From: Campylobacterales bacterium
Lineage (GTDB): Bacteria; Campylobacterota; Campylobacteria; Campylobacterales; Hydrogenimonadaceae
NCBI GenBank assembly: GCA_027067015.1
Contig: JAMOMS010000177.1
Span: 1-10,427 of the forward strand
Direction of reading: 5' to 3'
Length of the DNA: 10,427 nucleotides
Shown here piece by piece: positions 7,712 to 10,427 of the stretch. The position numbers were made by a program, and so were the translations under genes. Below the pieces are notes generated by a model, which was given only the letters and a program-made list of their open reading frames with translations, did not search any database and was not told the DNA's origin. Positions within the stretch are counted from its first letter, which is position 1. Every line of letters starts with the position of its first letter.

Positions 7712-7732
7712 ACCTTCGCTAAAGCGAAAGGT
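7712..7732 (-). other. Hairpin in the cas8b 5' leader
   Basis: The arms ACCTTCGC (7712-7719) and GCGAAAGGT (7724-7732) pair over 8 base pairs with one bulged base and a four-base loop. On the transcribed strand it follows the mini-ORF, whose stop codon falls in it. No T-run follows, so it is not an intrinsic terminator; it may be a structured leader element or part of a dispersed repeat. Confidence 0.4.
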
Positions 7733-7793
7733 CAACCACTTCCTCCAAAAGATTTTTTATCTCTCCTTTCATGGCTAAAATCATGTTTTCCTC

Positions 7794-7799
7794 ATTATA
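7794..7799 (-). promoter_or_regulatory. Promoter -10 box for the cas8b-cas1 operon
   Basis: A perfect TATAAT on the minus strand in the gap before cas8b. The expected start of transcription is near 7787, giving a leader of about 145 bases before the cas8b ATG. No convincing -35 box lies 16-18 bases upstream; TTGATA is present at too long a spacing (25 bases). Weak -35 boxes are common in Campylobacterota. Confidence 0.5.
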
Positions 7800-7952
7800 T
7801 CGAGCCTGTGAAGTAATTATTTGGTATCAAAATACGTAACTGCAACAAAACAGTCACACCCTCCTCTTTGCCTTCCATAATAAAATCTCAATTGTCTCTT
7901 TCTTGACTAGAATTGCAAGAATATCAACCATATAAGTTATTCAATACAGCAA

Positions 7953-8627
7953 TCACTCTCCCACCACCTCCAAAAACCCCAAATTTTTCATACTATCTCC
8001 ACCAAGCCCCGTATCGAGCAGCAAATTCAGCATTTGTGAATCTGCTTGAATCTTGTATTTGGCAAACCATGCTATATAGGGGGTCTTTTCATACCAGAAG
8101 GTTTGAGGTTTCAGGCTCTGCCAAAGAGGCTCTATGAGAAGTTCTTTTGTATAAGGTTTGCCTAAAAGCGCTTCGAATTTCTGTATTGAATGTTTGGTTA
8201 TGATCTCGGTATGACGACTATCGCCAGGCTCAAGAAAAATTTTCCTTCCGGTTACACGATTTTTGATAGCGGCGCATACATCACCACACACTACTATCTC
8301 TACGGCATCTTCAGCCAACCGACGATTGATAAACTCCACAGTCGTTTCGGCAAAATGAATTTCACCAAGTTTAAGACCACTTTTTAGTATCTCGAGAGCA
8401 ACTCCCTGCTCATACTCTTTATTCAATGAGGTGAAACCTATCTCAAAGCGATCATCAAAATAACGAATCCGAAAATTGACTGATTTGAAAAGTTTTCCGG
8501 TCGAGGAGGAGTATCCCAGATGCTCTTTTTCCGGAAGATGTGCATATATAAAAGACTGAAATAATTTAGCCATACTTTTTTTGATGAGAAGATTCTGAGT
8601 AGTTGCTCTGGCGACAATTCTAAGCAT
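7953..8627 (-). CDS. cas6: CRISPR repeat endoribonuclease Cas6
   Basis: Cas6 cuts the precursor crRNA within each repeat and may stay bound to the 3' end. The 224-residue product starts with the first beta strand of the ferredoxin fold (MLRIVARATTQNLL), then KSMAKLFQSFIYAHL, the family's first helix, in which H30 (or H36) is a candidate catalytic histidine. It ends with the glycine-rich loop GLGGDSMKNLGFLEV (207-221), a Cas6 hallmark of the G-x-G-x-x-S-x-x-x-x-G-F type. The ATG at 8627 has AAAAGG six bases upstream; a start at the inner Met19 would remove the first strand and lacks a ribosome binding site. It is transcribed separately, 311 bases before cas8b, and is more AT-rich than cas3-cas5 in parts. 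Confidence 0.9.
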   Translation of the reverse strand: MLRIVARATTQNLLIKKSMAKLFQSFIYAHLPEKEHLGYSSSTGKLFKSVNFRIRYFDDRFEIGFTSLNKEYEQGVALEILKSGLKLGEIHFAETTVEFINRRLAEDAVEIVVCGDVCAAIKNRVTGRKIFLEPGDSRHTEIITKHSIQKFEALLGKPYTKELLIEPLWQSLKPQTFWYEKTPYIAWFAKYKIQADSQMLNLLLDTGLGGDSMKNLGFLEVVGE

Positions 8628-8700
8628 ACAAAGCCTTTTCCAGAAGAGTTTGCAAAAGTATTACCTACTGTTTTGACAACGCCGTGTCCGGTTTGTAAAA

Positions 8701-8706
8701 ATTATA
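8701..8706 (-). promoter_or_regulatory. Promoter -10 box for cas6
   Basis: TATAAT (within GAGTATAATTTTT) on the minus strand, 74 bases upstream of the cas6 ATG, in the AT-rich gap after the DUF523 stop codon. No clear -35 box. No terminator hairpin is visible between DUF523 and cas6, so read-through from the upstream operon is possible. Confidence 0.5.
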
Positions 8707-8714
8707 CTCTATAT

Positions 8715-9176
8715 TTAGGAATTTTTGTTAAATTTTAGAAGTTTTTCATCATCTGCCGCTTCTATGCCCCGGGCCAGGGCTTCGGCGGCCATGATGCCGG
8801 CTTCGGTGTCGGAGAGGAGGTTGCCCTCTTCATCGTAGAGCAGTGCGGTGGCCACACCGCAGCTGGGGCTTCTGGCCTTGCCGACGAAGAAGTCGATGTC
8901 GGGGTGTCGGGAGAAGAAGTTTTCGGCGTATTCGACCACGGGGAGGGTGCGGTCTGTTTTGGAGAATTTGGTGAGAGCCTTGATGCCCTCGTCGGTTCGA
9001 ACGAGATCCATCGCCTCTCTTGGCGTACCGAAGCAAGTGTCTTCGGGGCAGAATTCGATAATCTCATACCCCTCCTTTTCGAGATGGGCGACAACCTCCG
9101 GGTTGCCTTTGCGCTCGCCGTTGTAGCGGCAGTTTTTTCCCGCCAGGCAGGCGCTGAGGGCGACTTTTTTTCTCAT
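8715..9176 (-). CDS. DUF523 family protein (TudS-like, probable Fe-S protein)
   Basis: The 153-residue product belongs to DUF523. It begins MRKKVALSACLAGKNCRYNG and has CPEDTC at 43-48 and SPSCG at 103-107. A characterised member, TudS, is a [4Fe-4S] enzyme that removes sulfur from thiouracil, with cluster cysteines spread as C10, a mid-protein Cys and a C-terminal-half Cys. Here C10, C43 or C48, and C106 are the likely ligands; E45 follows the CP pair. Thiouracil desulfuration in this organism is only a possibility. I start it at the ATG at 9176, with GGGAG eight bases upstream; the open frame runs back to 9335 but that part only overlaps the toxin. The start overlaps the toxin stop as ATGA, so it is in the toxin-antitoxin operon. 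Confidence 0.88.
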   Translation of the reverse strand: MRKKVALSACLAGKNCRYNGERKGNPEVVAHLEKEGYEIIEFCPEDTCFGTPREAMDLVRTDEGIKALTKFSKTDRTLPVVEYAENFFSRHPDIDFFVGKARSPSCGVATALLYDEEGNLLSDTEAGIMAAEALARGIEAADDEKLLKFNKNS

Positions 9177-9472
9177 GGAAGATTCTCCCGGAAGAGTGTC
9201 AAAACGACGATTCGATCTCTTTCGATACGATAGAGTACCGTAAAAGTGCGACATACCAGCTTGCGTATCCCCTCTCCAAACTCCGGAGCCGGTCGTCCCA
9301 GTCTGGGAAAGGATCCGAGCATCTTTTCGATGCACTCTTTCAGCTCATCCATAAAACGATCCGCTTTCTGAATACTGCCGCTACGTTCGTAAATGAAAAG
9401 TGCCGCTTCGATCAGCCGATCCAGAGCCTTTTTGGTAAAATGTATCTCCAGACGGCTACCTCTTGTAGGCAC
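9173..9472 (-). CDS. ParE/RelE superfamily toxin
   Basis: The 99-residue product fits the RelE/ParE toxin fold: an N-terminal beta strand (RLEIHFTKKAL), two helices (DRLIEAALFIYERS and QKADRFMDELKECIEKML), then FPRLGRPAPEFGEGIRKLV and paired strands (FTVLYRIERDRIVVLTLFRE). The FPxLGRP and GIRKL pattern is closer to ParE than to YoeB/RelE, but whether it poisons gyrase or the ribosome cannot be told. It lies directly after the antitoxin, overlapping it by 17 bases. I use the GTG at 9472, with GAGG six bases upstream; no ATG occurs before residue 42. The antitoxin comes first, the usual order for Phd/YefM pairs. Its end overlaps the DUF523 start by four bases. Confidence 0.88.
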   Translation of the reverse strand: MPTRGSRLEIHFTKKALDRLIEAALFIYERSGSIQKADRFMDELKECIEKMLGSFPRLGRPAPEFGEGIRKLVCRTFTVLYRIERDRIVVLTLFRENLP

Positions 9473-9710
9473 GCTTCGCCTCTTTGAAAGCTTCGTCGAT
9501 GGAGAGGGTTTCTCCCGCCTCTATCTGCTTCAACGAGATTTCGATATCCTCTTTGATCTGCTCGTAAGAGACGTTATAACGGGCCAGAGGAATCATGACG
9601 ACGGTTTTGTCGTCTTTGGTCGTAATGACCACCTCTTCGTTGTTGTCTACCGCTTCGTCGATTAATGACCTGAGATTATTCCGTGCTTTCGTGTAATTGA
9701 CAACTTTCAT
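9456..9710 (-). CDS. Phd/YefM family antitoxin
   Basis: The 84-residue product is a Phd/YefM-type antitoxin. Its N-terminal DNA-binding and dimerisation part (MKVVNYTKARNNLRSLIDEA, then EEVVITTKDDKTVVMIPLARY at about 25-45) follows the family closely. The C-terminal part from about residue 50 (EQIKEDIEISLKQIEAG) is charged and helical and should wrap the toxin. ATG at 9710 with AAGG at 9718-9721. It should repress its own promoter, probably at the palindromic sites immediately upstream, with the toxin as co-repressor. It is the first gene of a three-gene operon with the toxin and the DUF523 gene. Confidence 0.92.
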   Translation of the reverse strand: MKVVNYTKARNNLRSLIDEAVDNNEEVVITTKDDKTVVMIPLARYNVSYEQIKEDIEISLKQIEAGETLSIDEAFKEAKRAYKR

Positions 9711-9722
9711 TCCGCCGCCTTT

Positions 9723-9745
9723 CTGTACAGTTTTCTGTCATTATA
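9723..9745 (-). promoter_or_regulatory. Promoter and probable operator of the toxin-antitoxin operon
   Basis: On the minus strand TATAAT lies at 9745-9740, next to the aldehyde dehydrogenase stop codon. Just downstream are an inverted repeat ACAG-AAAA-CTGT (9738-9727) and the perfect 8-base palindrome CTGTACAG (9730-9723), which share four bases. They cover the expected transcription start (about 9733), a position suited to autorepression by the antitoxin. Any -35 element (TTCAGT at 9768-9763 is a weak candidate) would lie in the end of the aldehyde dehydrogenase gene. Confidence 0.6.
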
Positions 9746-10427
9746 TCAGAAGATCACCACCGACTGAATCTCGGTGAACTCCTCCAGGGCGAACTGCGGT
9801 CCCTCTCTGCCCACACCGCTTAGCTTCATGCCGCCGTAGGGCTGGATGTCGAAGCGTACGGTCGGTACGTCGTTGACGACGATTCCGCCGCACTCGAAAC
9901 TATCAAGTGCCCTTTGAGTCATTTTCAGATCGTTGGTAAAGATGCTAAACTGCAGGCCGTAGGGGGAGTCGTTCATCTTCTTTACAGCCTCGTCGAAGCT
10001 CTCGACTCTGACGAGGCTCACGATCGGGGCGAAGACCTCTTCGCAGACGATCTGCATATCGTCACGCACGTCGGCCATGACGGTGGGCAGAAAGAGTCCC
10101 TCCCTGATCTCGCCGCCGGCGATGGCGCGCGCGCCCTCTTTTTCGGCGCTTTTGACCCAGTTCATCGCCCGCTCGTTGGCCTCTTCGTCGATGAGCGGCC
10201 CCATGAAGGTATCCTCGTCGTAGGGGCTGCCCACCTTGAGCTTTTTCGTCTCTTCGGCGATGGCGGTGGCGAATTCGTCGTAGATGGCTGTATCGACGTA
10301 GATGCGCTGCAAAGAGATGCAGACCTGGCCGGAGTTGACGAAGGCGCCAAACGAGCAGCGGGCGGCGGCGTGGGCGATGTCGGCACTCTTCTCGACGAAG
10401 GTGGCGGCGTTGCCTCCCAGCTCCAGG
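9746..10427 (-). CDS. NAD(P)-dependent aldehyde dehydrogenase, C-terminal part (cut by window edge)
   Basis: Aldehyde dehydrogenases oxidise aldehydes to acids with NAD(P)+ through a cysteine thiohemiacetal. About 226 residues are present, roughly the C-terminal half of a typical 475-500 residue enzyme; the N-terminal cofactor domain lies beyond 10427, and the first full codon starts at 10426. The visible part begins LELGGNAATFVEKSAD with the general-base glutamate of ELGG, then GAFVNSGQVCIS with the catalytic cysteine, later CEEVFAPIVSLVRV (the EEVFAP motif) and SPYGLQFSIFTND, and ends YGGMKLSGVGREGPQFALEEFTEIQSVVIF in parts typical of the family. A GapN or lactaldehyde dehydrogenase-like substrate is possible, but the specificity cannot be read here. 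An apparent start at 10312 is only a TTG inside the reading frame. Confidence 0.93.
   Translation of the reverse strand, partial: LELGGNAATFVEKSADIAHAAARCSFGAFVNSGQVCISLQRIYVDTAIYDEFATAIAEETKKLKVGSPYDEDTFMGPLIDEEANERAMNWVKSAEKEGARAIAGGEIREGLFLPTVMADVRDDMQIVCEEVFAPIVSLVRVESFDEAVKKMNDSPYGLQFSIFTNDLKMTQRALDSFECGGIVVNDVPTVRFDIQPYGGMKLSGVGREGPQFALEEFTEIQSVVIF

Larger units (their letters stand above)
7642..7952 (-). other. cas6-cas8b intergenic region (311 bases)
   Basis: This is the only long gap inside the cas cluster and it holds no normal-sized gene. On the minus strand, from cas6 onwards, it contains an inverted repeat TTCTTG/CAAGAA (7900-7921), a consensus TATAAT at 7799-7794, a 21-codon mini-ORF at 7784-7719 (MILAMKGEIKNLLEEVVDLS, then Leu and stop) with GAGGA upstream, a hairpin at 7712-7732, and a GC-rich patch up to about 7680. 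On the plus strand a degenerate copy of the CRISPR repeat lies at 7923-7947. In other type I-B loci this gap can hold CreTA-type RNA guard modules. Whether this one does is open. It separates cas6 transcription from the rest of the operon. Confidence 0.6.

Noticed and set aside
7642..7713. N-terminal extension of cas8b to 7713
   Set aside because: The 24 extra residues are cysteine-rich and unlike Csh1 proteins, while the ATG at 7641 has a proper ribosome binding site.
7712..7732. Hairpin as an intrinsic terminator before cas8b
   Set aside because: No T-run follows on either strand, and the operon continues with a downstream ribosome binding site.
7625..7816. Plus-strand open frame of 63 codons across the cas8b start and gap
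   Set aside because: It crosses the cas8b start antisense, has no family resemblance, and its sequence is explained by the GC-rich hairpin patch.
7900..7921. Inverted repeat TTCTTG/CAAGAA as a cas6 terminator
   Set aside because: The stem is only 6 base pairs, AT-rich, with a 10-base loop and no T-run directly after it on the minus strand.
9177..9335. N-terminal extension of the DUF523 protein
   Set aside because: The 53 residues only overlap the toxin gene in another frame; the family motif starts right after the ATG at 9176, which has GGGAG upstream.

Overview
The window carries a nearly complete type I-B CRISPR-Cas locus, all read on the minus strand. It is followed at higher coordinates by a small chromosomal cluster: a DUF523/TudS-like protein, a ParE/RelE-type toxin with a Phd/YefM antitoxin, and the C-terminal half of an aldehyde dehydrogenase. 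The likely host is a Campylobacterota (epsilonproteobacterial) vent or sediment bacterium. I infer this from the look of the proteins, the promoters with a clear TATAAT -10 box but little -35, and the purine-rich ribosome binding sites. The genus cannot be fixed from this window.

Layout from right to left, in the direction of transcription: partial aldehyde dehydrogenase (9746-10427), antitoxin (9456-9710), toxin (9173-9472), DUF523 (8715-9176), cas6 (7953-8627), a 311-base gap with its own promoter (7642-7952), cas8b (5902-7641, with a probable internal cas11b start at 6324), cas7 (4995-5909), cas5 (4294-4992), cas3 (2108-4315), cas4 (1618-2127), cas2 (1331-1609), cas1 (315-1322), a 135-base leader (180-314), and a CRISPR array running off the left edge (1-179, three identical 29-base repeats with 35- and 36-base spacers).

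How it works together: Cas4, Cas1 and Cas2 acquire spacers. The array is transcribed leftwards from the leader, and Cas6 cuts the repeats, leaving a 5' handle ending TTTGAAAC. Cas8b, Cas7, Cas5, Cas6 and probably Cas11b form Cascade, and Cas3 (HD nuclease plus helicase) degrades the target. From cas8b to cas1 the genes overlap or lie 2-8 bases apart, so they form one operon. cas6 has its own promoter.

Less ordinary points: the Cas11b start has a near-perfect Shine-Dalgarno sequence. The adaptation genes are in the order cas4-cas2-cas1, not cas4-cas1-cas2. The cas6-cas8b gap holds a degenerate repeat-like sequence, a consensus -10 box, a mini-ORF and a hairpin, the place and parts expected of a CreTA-like guard module, though this is unproven. 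GC content changes sharply along the locus. The toxin-antitoxin pair is translationally coupled to the DUF523 gene.
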